Origin: Pseudorhodoferax aquiterrae | GTDB taxonomy: Bacteria > Pseudomonadota > Gammaproteobacteria > Burkholderiales > Burkholderiaceae_C | Direction of reading: 5' to 3' | NCBI RefSeq assembly: GCF_014652235.1 | Contig: NZ_BMYK01000013.1 | Coordinates: forward strand, 95,382-159,381 | Length of the DNA: 64,000 nucleotides | Notes under the pieces: generated by a model | What the model was told of the DNA's origin: nothing | Databases searched by the model: none | The model's input: the letters and a program-made list of their open reading frames with translations, nothing else | Program-made: the position numbers and the translations under genes | In this document: positions 55,078 through 63,586 of the stretch, piece by piece | How the letters are laid out: each line of letters starts with the position of its first letter | Position numbering within the stretch: position 1 is the stretch's first letter

Positions 55078-56730
55078 TCAGGCCCTGGCCAGGGCGCGGT
55101 CGTGGGCGGCGCGCAGCGCGGCGGCCGTGGGCCGGCGCCAGCGCGCACAGACATGCTGGTCCGGGCGCAGCAGGTAGGTGGTGCCGTCCTGCGCGTCGTA
55201 CCGTTCGGCGGCCAGCGCATGGGCTGCGTCCAGCGGCACACGCTCGATCTGCAGCGGCAATTCGGTCGCGGCCAGTGCACGCAGGCTGGCCTGGGCACCC
55301 TCGCCTTCGCCGAACACCAGCGCCGCGAAGCGTGTGCCGGCCAGGCGCTGCAGCAGCCAGCCGCCGGCCACGGGCGCATCGGCCGCCACGGCGCCGGGCA
55401 CCATGCGGCCCGCGAACGCGTCGGCGTCTTCGGTATTGAGCGCCGAGCCGTGCAAGGTGGCCGGGACCGAGAGCCGCCCGCTGTTGACCATGCGCCGCGC
55501 GAACTCGTGCCGGCGCGCGAGCTGCAGCACGGCGTCGCGGAACAAGCGGCTGATCTCGCTTTTGGGCGTGATGAAGTCGGTGGCGCGCGTGGAGTTCTGG
55601 ATGTTCTCGTCGGCCGCCATCTCGCGCTCGCGGGCGTAGCTGTCCAGCAGCGCATCGGGCGCCTGCGCGCGCAGCACGGCGGCCAGCTTCCAGGCCAGGT
55701 TCTCGGCGTCCTGCAGGCCCGAATTGGCGCCACGCGCGCCGAACGGCGAGACGCCGTGCGCTGCGTCGCCCGCGAACAGCACGCGGCCATGGCGGAAGGC
55801 GTCCATGCGCTGGCACGCGAAGGTGTAGACGCTGGCCCATTCGAGCTCCACCTCGGCGCCCTTGAACGGCGAGGCCTCCAGCAGCGCGCGCACGCGCGGC
55901 ATGATGTTCTCGGGCCGCTTCTCGACCTCGGGGTCGGCGTCCCAGCCGAGCTGGAAGTCGATGCGCCAGACGCCATCGGGCTGCATGTGCAAGAGCACGC
56001 TCTGGTTGCGGTGGAAGTCCGGGTCGAACCAGAACCAGCGCTCGGCCGGAAAGTCGACCTTCATCTTCACGTCGGCGATCAGGAAGCGGTCGCGGAACTG
56101 GCGGCCATGGCTTTCCTGCCCCAGCAGCTGGCGCACGGCCGAGCGCGAGCCATCGCAAGCGGCGACCCAGTCGGCCTGCAACTGGTAGGAGCCGTCGGGC
56201 GTCTCGACGGTCAGCAGCGCGTGGTCGCCAAGCTGCTCCACGCCCGTGACCTTGTTCTGCCAGCGCAGGTCGATCAGCGGCAATTGCGCGGCACGCTCGG
56301 CCAGGAAGCCCTCGACGTAGTACTGCTGCAGGTTCACGAAGGCTGGGCGGGCGTGGCCGTCCTCGGGCAGCAGGTCGAAGCGGTAGACCTCCTCGCCGCG
56401 CAGGAACACGCGGCCGACCTTCCAGGACACGCCCTTGGCGGCCATGGCCTCGCCGCAGCCCAGGCGGTCGAAGATCTCCAGCGAGCGCTTGGAAAAACAG
56501 ATCGCGCGCGAGCCGGTGGAGAGCTTGTGGTCGTTGTCCAGCAGCACGACGGGCACCTGCTGCTGGGCCAGGTCGATGGCCAGGGCCAGGCCGACCGGGC
56601 CGGCGCCGACCACGACGACCGGGTGGCGCGCAGGCGTGGCCGCGCGCTGGTCGGGATGGGGCTGGTAGTCGAACACCAGCTTCTGGTAGTCGATGGGTCG
56701 GGGGGCGGTGGCGAGCTCTTGGAGCTTCAT
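55078..56730 (-). CDS. FAD-dependent aromatic hydroxylase (MhaA-like)
   Basis: A 550-residue class A flavoprotein monooxygenase. The FAD dinucleotide loop is V-V-V-V-G-A-G-P-V-G-L-A-L-A near residue 40, the D-G-S-R-S-A-V-R motif is near 190, and the second FAD motif is V-L-F-A-G-D-A-A-H-G-V-S-P-F-G-A-R-G near 315. The C-terminus has a thioredoxin-like tail, as in the phenol/MHP hydroxylase group. With the adjoining DUF2783 gene, hmgA and fahA, hydroxylation of 3-hydroxyphenylacetate to homogentisate is the best guess; other hydroxylated aromatic acids remain possible. Confidence 0.85.
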   Translation of the reverse strand: MKLQELATAPRPIDYQKLVFDYQPHPDQRAATPARHPVVVVGAGPVGLALAIDLAQQQVPVVLLDNDHKLSTGSRAICFSKRSLEIFDRLGCGEAMAAKGVSWKVGRVFLRGEEVYRFDLLPEDGHARPAFVNLQQYYVEGFLAERAAQLPLIDLRWQNKVTGVEQLGDHALLTVETPDGSYQLQADWVAACDGSRSAVRQLLGQESHGRQFRDRFLIADVKMKVDFPAERWFWFDPDFHRNQSVLLHMQPDGVWRIDFQLGWDADPEVEKRPENIMPRVRALLEASPFKGAEVELEWASVYTFACQRMDAFRHGRVLFAGDAAHGVSPFGARGANSGLQDAENLAWKLAAVLRAQAPDALLDSYAREREMAADENIQNSTRATDFITPKSEISRLFRDAVLQLARRHEFARRMVNSGRLSVPATLHGSALNTEDADAFAGRMVPGAVAADAPVAGGWLLQRLAGTRFAALVFGEGEGAQASLRALAATELPLQIERVPLDAAHALAAERYDAQDGTTYLLRPDQHVCARWRRPTAAALRAAHDRALARA

Positions 56731-56753
56731 GTCTTGTCTCCTCCGCGGGCCGC

Positions 56754-57713
56754 TCAACCTTCGAGCGCCTTCCACATCTGGACGTCGCGCTCGGCGGTCC
56801 AGATGCGCGGATCGGCGTATTGCGTGGCCTCGTCGAAGCAGCGCGTCACGTCGAAGGGCATGCAGTGGTCGAAGATGACCCAGCGGCCGTACTTGGGCTT
56901 CAGCGCGGCGAAGGTGTCCTTGTAGACGGCGTTGAGGTCCTTGCCGGCCGCCACGCCCCTTTGCACGTTGGCGTAGACGTCGGCGATGAACTCGCGCGTC
57001 TCGCGCAGGCCCCGGGCCACGTCTTCGGGCGTGGTCAGCGCGGCGCCGCGGCCCGGCACCAGCGCCTTGGGGCCCAGCGCGGCCAGGTTCTCCAGCGTCT
57101 GCGGCCAGTCCTTGAAGTAGGCATCGCCCGCGTACGGCGTGGCGCCGAACTCCACGAGGTCACCCGACAGCAGCGTCTTCTCGCCCGGCAGCCAGACCAC
57201 GGTGTCGCCCTTGGTGTGGCCGCGCCCCAGCTGCAGCAGCTGCACCTCGAGCTTGCCGAGCCAGACGGTCATCTTGCCCGTGAAGGTCATGGTCGGCCAG
57301 GTCAGGCCGGGCGGCACCGTCTCCACGTTCTGGAACAGGCGCGGAAAGCGGCCGATCTCGCTGGCCTTGTCCTGCTCGCCGCGCTCGACGATGAGATCGT
57401 AGGTGTCCTGGCTGGCCAGGATCTGCTCGGGCTGGTAGGCGCTCGCGCCCAGCACGCGCACGGCGTGGTAGTGGGTCAGCACCACGTACTTGATCGGCTT
57501 GTCCGTCACCTCGCGGATGCGGCGGATCACGTCGGCCGCCATCGCGGGCGTGGCCTGGGTGTCGGCCACGAGCACGGCGTCGTCACCGATCACGATGCCG
57601 GTGTTGGGGTCGCCTTCGGCCGTATAGGCCCAAGCGTGCTCGGAAATCTGGCTGAAGGTGACCTTCTTCTCCTCGAGGTCGGCCTGGGACGCGAACTTCT
57701 TCTGCTGGCTCAT
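56754..57713 (-). CDS. Metallo-beta-lactamase-fold hydrolase with altered metal motif
   Basis: A 319-residue protein of the MBL superfamily. The first strand and turn (Y-T-A-E-G-D-P-N-T-G-I-V-I-G-D-D-A-V-L-V-A-D-T-Q) and the V-V-L-T-H-Y-H-A-V-R-V-L-G motif near residue 80 are clear. The usual HxHxDH reads H-Y-H-A-V-R, so the Asp and third His are replaced. Later ligands remain: G-R-G-H-T-K-G-D (His), L-S-G-D-L-V (Asp), and F-D-H-C (His). A mononuclear or non-hydrolytic role is possible. It is the first gene of the aromatic operon and has AGGAGAC before the ATG. Confidence 0.88.
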   Translation of the reverse strand: MSQQKKFASQADLEEKKVTFSQISEHAWAYTAEGDPNTGIVIGDDAVLVADTQATPAMAADVIRRIREVTDKPIKYVVLTHYHAVRVLGASAYQPEQILASQDTYDLIVERGEQDKASEIGRFPRLFQNVETVPPGLTWPTMTFTGKMTVWLGKLEVQLLQLGRGHTKGDTVVWLPGEKTLLSGDLVEFGATPYAGDAYFKDWPQTLENLAALGPKALVPGRGAALTTPEDVARGLRETREFIADVYANVQRGVAAGKDLNAVYKDTFAALKPKYGRWVIFDHCMPFDVTRCFDEATQYADPRIWTAERDVQMWKALEG

Positions 57714-57746
57714 CGGGTGTCTCCTGCGGATGCGTGGGGCTTGAGA

Positions 57747-57806
57747 TTTGTCATTGACAAACTGGTTCGCATTATTTCCGCTTGTTTGCGTTTGTCAAAT
57801 GCATTT
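57747..57806. promoter_or_regulatory. IclR/operon control region with dyads and a minus-strand promoter
   Basis: TTTGTCA-T-TGACAAA (57747-57761) and the palindrome AAATGCATTT (57797-57806) lie between the divergent IclR gene and the aromatic operon. On the minus strand TTGACA (57798 to 57793) is followed by AATAAT (57776 to 57771) at 16 bp spacing, a strong promoter for the operon. The TTTGTCA dyad falls just after its start point, where a repressor would act. Confidence 0.6.
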
Positions 57807-57827
57807 GCATCCTGCAAACTCGCGGCC

Positions 57828-58616
57828 ATGGACAAGACACAGGACAAAGGCCAGCGCGCCGTGCAGTCGGCCGAGGTGGGCGCCCGTTTGCTGCTGGCAC
57901 TGGCAGGCCAGCCTGGCCCGATGTCGCTCAAGGACCTGGCTGCCGCGGCCGACATGCCGCCTTCACGGGCCCATCCCTATCTCGTGAGCTTCGCCCGGCT
58001 GGATCTGATCGCGCAGGACGCCGGCACGGGCCACTATGCGCTGGGGCCGGCGGCGCTGCAATTGGGACTGACGTACCTGCACCAGCTCGACCCCGTCAAG
58101 GCCGCCATGCCCGTGGCCGAGGAACTGGCGCGGCGCACGGGCTATGCCGTGGCGCTGGCGGTCTGGGGCAACTTCGGCGCCACCATCGTGCGCATGATCG
58201 ATGCGCGCCAGCCGCTGCATGTGTCGATGCGCGCGGGCACCGTGATGTCGCTGCTGAACACGGCCACGGGCCGGGCTTTCGCCGCCGTGCTGCCGGTCGA
58301 GCGCATCGAACGCACGCTGGCCGGCCCGCTGGGCGATCCTGACCAGGCCGGCCGGCCGCTCTCGCCCGCGCAGCGCGCCGAGCTCGAGACGGCCGTGGCC
58401 GAACACCGCGCCCACGGGGTGGCACGCGCCAACGGCCGGCCCATGCCGGGCGTCAACGCCTTCAGTGCCGCGGCACTGGACCACGAGGGCCAGCCCGCCA
58501 TCGTCATCACGGCGCTGGGGCACCAGGACCATTTCCCGGCGGCCTGGAATTCGGCCGCGGCACAGGCGGTGCGCGGTGCCGCGGCCGCGATCTCGCGGCA
58601 GCTCGGCTACCGCTGA
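57828..58616 (+). CDS. IclR family transcriptional regulator
   Basis: A 262-residue IclR regulator. The winged HTH covers about 15-70 (V-Q-S-A-E-V-G-A-R-L-L-L-A-L, S-L-K-D-L-A-A-A-A-D-M-P-P-S-R-A-H-P-Y-L), and the effector domain follows with M-P-V-A-E-E-L-A-R-R-T-G-Y and N-T-A-T-G-R-A-F-A-A. It is divergent from the homogentisate operon and is the obvious local regulator. The start at 57828 leaves the palindromes intergenic. Confidence 0.94.
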   Translation: MDKTQDKGQRAVQSAEVGARLLLALAGQPGPMSLKDLAAAADMPPSRAHPYLVSFARLDLIAQDAGTGHYALGPAALQLGLTYLHQLDPVKAAMPVAEELARRTGYAVALAVWGNFGATIVRMIDARQPLHVSMRAGTVMSLLNTATGRAFAAVLPVERIERTLAGPLGDPDQAGRPLSPAQRAELETAVAEHRAHGVARANGRPMPGVNAFSAAALDHEGQPAIVITALGHQDHFPAAWNSAAAQAVRGAAAAISRQLGYR

Positions 58617-58700
58617 GCGGCGGCGCCCCGGCGGCCTGGCGCGCGTGGGCCGTCGGCTCGATACTTGCGTGCCGGCGGCGCATCCGCCGACCACCACGCC

Positions 58701-59465
58701 GTGACCATCCCCGTCCACCTGTCGCCCAAGCTGGCGCTGACCGCGCCCAGCGGCTTCGCGCTGCACCACAGCGGCCAGCCGCACTACACGCGCGACTGGC
58801 ATGCACACGACTGCGCCATGCTGCTGTGGCCCGTGGCCGGCGGCCTGCAGGCAACCTGGCAGGCCGCGGCCGGCGCTGCGCCGGGCGCCGCGCGGCTGGC
58901 GCGGGCCAGCGCCCTGTTGCTGCCGGCCGCCACGGCGCACCACACACGGGCCAGCACGCCGCGCCTGCAGCATGGCGAGCTGTATCTGGCCCCGGAGTTG
59001 TTGGGCCGTCAGGCGCGCTTCGGCGCGCTGCAGCTCGATGGCGCGGTGCAGGCACTGCTGGACGCGCTGCTGGCCCCGGCGCTGGATGCGCGCAGTGCAG
59101 CACCGCTGGTCGAGGCCATCGTGCGGCAGATCCGCTTCGGCCGCAGCCGCGCGCTGGCCGCGGCCCCGGCCCCGGCCGGTCTGGCCGAGCGCATGCTGCA
59201 GCGCTTCGCCCAGGCACTGGACCACGAGCAGAGCCTGCCGCAGATCGACGCCGTGGCCCAGAGCCTGGGCGTGTCGGTGCGCCAGTTGCAGCGCGCCTGC
59301 GAGCAGACCTACGGCGCCTCGCCCGTGGCGCTGCGCCGGCGCGCGCTCGCGGCACGCGCCCGCGCGTTGATGGCGCAGGGCTGCACGCTGGCCCAGGCCA
59401 GCCAGGCGCTGGGCTTCGCTTCCAGCGGCCACCTCGGCCGCTTGCTGCGCGCCATCGCGCCCTGA
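58701..59465 (+). CDS. AraC family transcriptional regulator
   Basis: A 254-residue protein. The N-terminal cupin-like part contains Y-T-R-D-W-H-A-H-D-C-A-M-L-L-W-P (residues about 32-47). The C-terminal double HTH includes I-D-A-V-A-Q-S-L-G-V-S-V-R-Q-L-Q-R-A-C and A-S-Q-A-L-G-F-A-S-S-G-H-L-G-R-L. GTG at 58701 is the first in-frame start close to the conserved part; no Shine-Dalgarno is visible, so the start is tentative. It lies 98 bp upstream of a Bug/PhzF/RidA gene group on the same strand and may regulate it. Confidence 0.88.
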   Translation: MTIPVHLSPKLALTAPSGFALHHSGQPHYTRDWHAHDCAMLLWPVAGGLQATWQAAAGAAPGAARLARASALLLPAATAHHTRASTPRLQHGELYLAPELLGRQARFGALQLDGAVQALLDALLAPALDARSAAPLVEAIVRQIRFGRSRALAAAPAPAGLAERMLQRFAQALDHEQSLPQIDAVAQSLGVSVRQLQRACEQTYGASPVALRRRALAARARALMAQGCTLAQASQALGFASSGHLGRLLRAIAP

Positions 59466-59563
59466 ACGTCTGTCGCATTGCGGATCGGCCGGCGTCGCCT
59501 GCCGGTTCGCGCCCCCGGGCGGCCGTTCCTAGCATGCAGGCATCCCCCCATCGGAGTTGCACC

Positions 59564-60541
59564 ATGCCCGGATCCCCCTCCCCACGCCAGCGCCGCCGCG
59601 TGCTGCTGGCCGCCCTGCTCGCACCGCTGCTGCCCGCCATGGCGCAGGACTGGCCGAGCCGGCCCATCACCGTGGTCGTGCCCTTTCCGGCCGGCGGCGG
59701 GACCGACGTGGCCGTGCGCGCTTTGCAGCCCGCGCTGCAGGCCGCGCTCGGCCAGCCGCTGGTCATCGACAACCGCAGCGGCGCCGGCGGCACCATCGGC
59801 ACGGGCGCGGTGGCCAAGGCCGCGCCGGACGGCTACACCGTGGGCGTGGCCACGACCAGCACGCATGCGGTGAGCCCCTCGGTCTACCAACGCCTGCCCT
59901 ACGACCCGCTCAAGGACTTCGCCTATGCCGGTTTCATCGGGACCTCGCCCTACGTGCTGGTGGCCCACCCGAGCCTGCGCGCCAGCGACCTCAAGAGCTT
60001 CCTGGCGGCAGCCAACGCCCGGCCCGAGGGCACCAGCTTCGCCTCGGTCGGCGCGGGCACGGTCTCGCACCTGCTGGGCGAGAAGTTCAAGACCGCGCTG
60101 CGCGTGGCGCCTGTGCATGTGCCTTACCGCGGCGCCGCGCCGGCCTACACCGACCTGATCGGCGGGCAGGTGCAGTTCCTGTTCGACAACCCCGTGGGCC
60201 TGGCGGCCTACATCCGCAGCGGCAAGCTCAGCGCCATCGCCAGCACCGCGCCCAATGCGCTGCTGGCTGGCGTGCCGACCTTCGCCGAGGCTGGCATGGC
60301 GGGCTTCGACCAGTCGCTGTGGTATGGCTTTGCCTTTCCCAAGGGCACGCCGGAGCCCATCGTCGCGCGCTTCAACCAGGCCCTGAACCGGGTGCTGACA
60401 GACCGCGCGCTGGCCGCGGACCTGGCGGCCAGGGGCATCAACGCCGCGCCGGGCACGCCGCAGGCCATGCAGCAGGCCGTGGCGCGCGACACCCCGTTTT
60501 GGGGCGCCATCGCCCGCGCGGCCGGAGTGGCGCCGCAATGA
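59564..60541 (+). CDS. Bug-type periplasmic substrate-binding protein, 4
   Basis: A 325-residue exported protein. The signal peptide has a basic start (R-Q-R-R-R-V-L-L-A-A-L-L) and ends at A-M-A-Q near residue 28. The core shows W-P-S-R-P-I-T-V-V-V-P-F-P-A-G-G-G-T-D, D-N-R-S-G-A-G-G-T-I-G and V-P-Y-R-G-A-A-P-A-Y-T-D-L-I-G-G. A GGAG site precedes the ATG. The next gene starts inside its stop codon (4-bp overlap), so uptake and the PhzF-like step are linked. Confidence 0.93.
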   Translation: MPGSPSPRQRRRVLLAALLAPLLPAMAQDWPSRPITVVVPFPAGGGTDVAVRALQPALQAALGQPLVIDNRSGAGGTIGTGAVAKAAPDGYTVGVATTSTHAVSPSVYQRLPYDPLKDFAYAGFIGTSPYVLVAHPSLRASDLKSFLAAANARPEGTSFASVGAGTVSHLLGEKFKTALRVAPVHVPYRGAAPAYTDLIGGQVQFLFDNPVGLAAYIRSGKLSAIASTAPNALLAGVPTFAEAGMAGFDQSLWYGFAFPKGTPEPIVARFNQALNRVLTDRALAADLAARGINAAPGTPQAMQQAVARDTPFWGAIARAAGVAPQ

Positions 60542-61431
60542 AGGCGCCCGCCATGGGCGAAGTGGTCGGCCTGCGCGTGTTCGTGGACGGCCCGAACGGC
60601 GGCAACCCGGTGCCGCTGGTGCGCCATGCGGCCGGCATGTCGGCACAGGACATGCAGGCCGTGGCCAGCCGGTACGGCCACGAATCGGCCTTCGTGTTCG
60701 CGAGCGACACGCCCGAGGCCGACTGGGCGCTGCGCTTCTTCGTGCCGCGGCACGAGATGGAGATGTGCGGACATGCCACGGTCGGCGCCCTGTGGGCGCT
60801 GCGCGCCTGGGGCGAGTGGACGGCGCCGACCGCGCGCGTGCAGACGCGCAGCGGCCTGGTCGACGCGCTCTGGGATGCCGCGCGCCAGCAGGTCTGGGTG
60901 TCGCAGCCGCTGGTGGAACAGTCGGTGCTGGCCCCGGCCCTGGCCGCGCGCGTGCGCGACGTGCTGGACCCGCACCAGCGCGCGCACTGGCACGGCGCCG
61001 TCGTCAACGCGCGCACCAGCCGCACCAAGACGCTTGCGCGTGTCGGCTCGGTGGCCGAACTCGACGCGCTGGTGCCCAGCCTGGAGCAGATCGAGTCCTG
61101 CTGCGCCGCGGCCGACTCGACCGGCCTGTACCCCTATGCCCTGGCCGCCCCGCAGGATGGTGCCCCGGCGGTGGCCGCGCGCCAGTTCCCACGCGCCTCC
61201 GGCTACCCGGAGGATGCGGCCACCGGCATCGCGGCGGCCGCGCTCTGGGGCCATCTGGCCAGCACCGGAGCCGTGCCGCTGGGCACGCCGGACCAAGCCG
61301 CCACCACCACGGTGCTGCAGGGTGTGGCCATGGGCTGCCCCTCGGCCATCGCATTGCGGGCCCGCTTCGGCGCGGACGGCCGACCGGTGGGCTGCTGGCT
61401 GGGCGGCCGCGTGGTCTGGAGCGCGCTGTGA
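60538..61431 (+). CDS. PhzF family isomerase/epimerase
   Basis: A 297-residue protein with the PhzF/diaminopimelate-epimerase fold: L-R-V-F-V-D-G-P-N-G-G-N-P-V-P-L-V near residue 11, Y-G-H-E-S-A-F-V-F near 46 (catalytic glutamate), and R-F-F-V-P-R-H-E-M-E-M-C-G-H-A-T-V-G-A near 64. The C-terminal half repeats the fold with Y-P-E-D-A-A-T-G-I-A-A-A. The substrate is unknown. Four-base overlaps join it to the Bug gene before and the RidA-like gene after. Confidence 0.9.
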   Translation: MKAPAMGEVVGLRVFVDGPNGGNPVPLVRHAAGMSAQDMQAVASRYGHESAFVFASDTPEADWALRFFVPRHEMEMCGHATVGALWALRAWGEWTAPTARVQTRSGLVDALWDAARQQVWVSQPLVEQSVLAPALAARVRDVLDPHQRAHWHGAVVNARTSRTKTLARVGSVAELDALVPSLEQIESCCAAADSTGLYPYALAAPQDGAPAVAARQFPRASGYPEDAATGIAAAALWGHLASTGAVPLGTPDQAATTTVLQGVAMGCPSAIALRARFGADGRPVGCWLGGRVVWSAL

Positions 61432-61910
61432 GCGCCGACAGCGTGCTGGCACGGCTGCAGGCTGCGGGCCACCCACTGCCGGCGCCGCCGCAGCCGCGCG
61501 GGCTGTACGCCCCCGCCTGCCGCATGCCCCTGGGTGCAGGCCATGCCTGGGTGCATGTGGCGGGCCAGACCTGCCGGGTCGAGGGCGTGGCGCTGGCCGG
61601 CCTGTGCCGCGGCGACGCCGATCTGGCGCCGGCCGCGCGGGCCGCCGAAATCGCCGTGCTGAACGCGCTGGCGGCCCTGCACGCGGCCGCGGGCGGACTC
61701 GCGCAGGTGCGGCAAATCGTGCGGCTGCGCGGCTATGTGCGCGCGGTGCCGGATTTCGGTCGCCATGCGGCCGTGCTCGACGGCGCCTCGCGCGTGCTGG
61801 CCCTGGCCTTCCCGGACCAGCCGCCGCCCGCGCGCACGGCGGTCGGCGTGGCCAGCCTGCCCGACGCGGCCTGGATCGAGATCGAGCTGGAGGCCCTGGC
61901 CGCGGTGTGA
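61428..61910 (+). CDS. RidA/YjgF family protein
   Basis: A 160-residue protein of the RidA-like (YjgF/Rid) family, in the form with an N-terminal extension (L-A-R-L-Q-A-A-G-H-P-L-P near the start). It has the A-R-A-A-E-I-A-V-L-N-A-L-A-A-L-H-A-A-A-G-G-L-A-Q-V-R helix and the end R-T-A-V-G-V-A-S-L-P-D-A-A-W-I-E-I-E. The arginine in A-R-T-A-V-G-V corresponds to the carboxylate-binding residue. RidA proteins hydrolyse reactive enamines or imines, so a role in handling an unstable intermediate from the PhzF step is reasonable. The start is GTG, overlapping the phzF-like stop. Confidence 0.88.
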   Translation: MSADSVLARLQAAGHPLPAPPQPRGLYAPACRMPLGAGHAWVHVAGQTCRVEGVALAGLCRGDADLAPAARAAEIAVLNALAALHAAAGGLAQVRQIVRLRGYVRAVPDFGRHAAVLDGASRVLALAFPDQPPPARTAVGVASLPDAAWIEIELEALAAV

Positions 61911-61917
61911 AGCGACC

Positions 61918-62541
61918 TCAGCCGTGCGGCCAGGCCGCGAAGGCGGCCAGCGCTTCGGCCCGCTCGGAGGCCGTGCGCTGCAGCGGGAACGGCGCCTGCG
62001 GCAGGTGCTCCGGCACAAGCTGCCGCGCGAAATGCCAGACCACGGCCAGCGTGAGTTCGGCCTGCCCGACCGGCTGGCCACCCGCCGGCGCCGGCGGCGG
62101 ACCGCGCCGCAGTTCATCCTCCAGCGCGCCGAAACCGGCCAGCATCTGGGCATGGACGCGGTCCAGCCAGGGCTGGTGCTGCTTCTCGGGCGGGCGCACC
62201 TGCTGCTCGTAGACGATCTGCACGGCCTTCTCGCAGGCGGCCAGCGCCAGGCCCGTGAGGCGCAGCGCGCGCAGGCGCTCGGCCGGTGCGGCCGGCCACA
62301 GACTGCGCGCCGGGCCGGCCAGGTGTTCGGCCCAGTCCAGGATCAGGCTGGAGTCCATCAACACCGTGCCCTCGGCCGTCACCAGCGTGGGCGCCTTGAT
62401 GACGGGATTGATCGCGCGAAAGGCGTCCATCTGCCGGAACACCGAGATCGGCCGCGATTCGAACGGCAGGCCCAGCAGTTCCAGGCTCACGGCCACGCGG
62501 CGCACATAAGGCGAGTCGAGCATGCCGACCAGCTGCATCAT
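61918..62541 (-). CDS. Glutathione S-transferase family protein
   Basis: A 207-residue GST-like protein. The thioredoxin-like N-domain begins L-V-G-M-L-D-S-P-Y-V-R-R-V-A-V-S-L, with the usual cis-proline segment K-A-P-T-L-V and D-S-S-L-I-L-D-W near residue 63. The helical C-domain fills the rest. The active serine of S-P-Y is present. Its substrate is unknown. Maleylacetoacetate isomerase is a GST relative, but this sequence lacks the SSCxWRVRIAL signature, so that role is not supported. It is divergent from a LysR gene. Confidence 0.9.
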   Translation of the reverse strand: MMQLVGMLDSPYVRRVAVSLELLGLPFESRPISVFRQMDAFRAINPVIKAPTLVTAEGTVLMDSSLILDWAEHLAGPARSLWPAAPAERLRALRLTGLALAACEKAVQIVYEQQVRPPEKQHQPWLDRVHAQMLAGFGALEDELRRGPPPAPAGGQPVGQAELTLAVVWHFARQLVPEHLPQAPFPLQRTASERAEALAAFAAWPHG

Positions 62542-62653
62542 TTCAGTTCTCCTTCATCGCCCCGCGACCTTGTGCGGGCGAACCAGGAATTTATCGAAGA
62601 AGAAGCTCTTCTACCATCGACATCTTGTTGTCGAATCCGTTAGAAAAACTGAC

Positions 62654-63556
62654 ATGAACGATCTGCCTCCCATGAACGCCCTGCGCTGCTTCGAGGCCGT
62701 CGCGCGGCTCGGCAGCGTGGGCCGCGCGGCCGAGGAGCTGCATGTCACGCACTCCGCCGTGAGCCAGCAGCTGCGCCAGCTGGAGGGCCTGCTGGGCCTG
62801 GCGCTGTTCGAACGCGAGGGCCGCGGCGTGCGCCTGGCAGAAAACGGCCGGCTCTACGCGCTGCAGGTGCGCGAGGCGCTGCAGGGCATCGGCGATGCCA
62901 CGCGCGCGCTGCGCATCCGCCCACGCGCGGGCGAACTCGTGGTGGCGCTGATTCCCTCCTTCGGCCAGCACTGGCTGCTGCCGCGCTTGCCGCGCTACCT
63001 GGCAGCGCACCCGGGCCGGCGCGTGCGCCTGCAGGCCAGCCTGGACCTGCAGGACCTGCGCCAGGCCGGCGCGCAGCTGGCCATCCGCATGGGCCAGGGG
63101 CCCTGGGACGGCATGGTGCAGGAGCAGCTGTTCACGGACGCGCTGGTCATGGTCGCCGCGCCCGGCCTGAACGGCGGCGCGCTGCCGCGCACGCCGGCCG
63201 AGGTGTTGCAATGCCCGCTGGTCCGATCGGCCGAATCCTGGGCGCCATGGTGCCAGCTGGCCGGCCTGCCCGAGCCCTCGCCCGAGGGTGGGCTGTGGAT
63301 CAACGACTCCAACCTGTCGCTGCAGGCCGTGCGCCTGGGGCTGGGCGTGGCGCTGGAACGGCTGAGCCTGGTCGACGGCCTGCTGCGCAGCGGCGAACTG
63401 GTGGCGCTGACCGCGCTGCGCGCGCCCTATGCCTATCCGTATTGGCTGGTCTGGCCGCAGGCCGCCGCGCCGCCGCTGGACTTCATCGACTGGCTGCGGG
63501 CGGAGGCACGGTGCTACGCGGCCGGGCAAGGTCAGGCGCTGCCATCGGCACGGTAG
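62654..63556 (+). CDS. LysR family regulator (GcvA-like)
   Basis: A 300-residue LTTR of the GcvA/AmpR group. The beginning P-P-M-N-A-L-R-C-F-E-A-V-A-R-L-G-S-V-G-R-A-A-E-E-L-H-V-T-H-S-A-V-S-Q-Q-L-R is typical, and W-I-N-D-S-N-L-S-L-Q-A-V-R-L-G-L-G-V-A-L in the effector domain matches GcvA-type proteins. The start at 62654 is the ATG just before the conserved region. It is divergent from the GST gene, a common pairing, and may regulate it. Confidence 0.92.
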   Translation: MNDLPPMNALRCFEAVARLGSVGRAAEELHVTHSAVSQQLRQLEGLLGLALFEREGRGVRLAENGRLYALQVREALQGIGDATRALRIRPRAGELVVALIPSFGQHWLLPRLPRYLAAHPGRRVRLQASLDLQDLRQAGAQLAIRMGQGPWDGMVQEQLFTDALVMVAAPGLNGGALPRTPAEVLQCPLVRSAESWAPWCQLAGLPEPSPEGGLWINDSNLSLQAVRLGLGVALERLSLVDGLLRSGELVALTALRAPYAYPYWLVWPQAAAPPLDFIDWLRAEARCYAAGQGQALPSAR

Positions 63557-63586
63557 GATGCGGCGCCTTCACTTTCCGCGCCTGCC

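Noticed and set aside
61918..62541. GST-like gene as the missing maleylacetoacetate isomerase
   Set aside because: It lacks the SSCxWRVRIAL-type active-site signature and is far from hmgA and fahA with its own divergent LysR gene.
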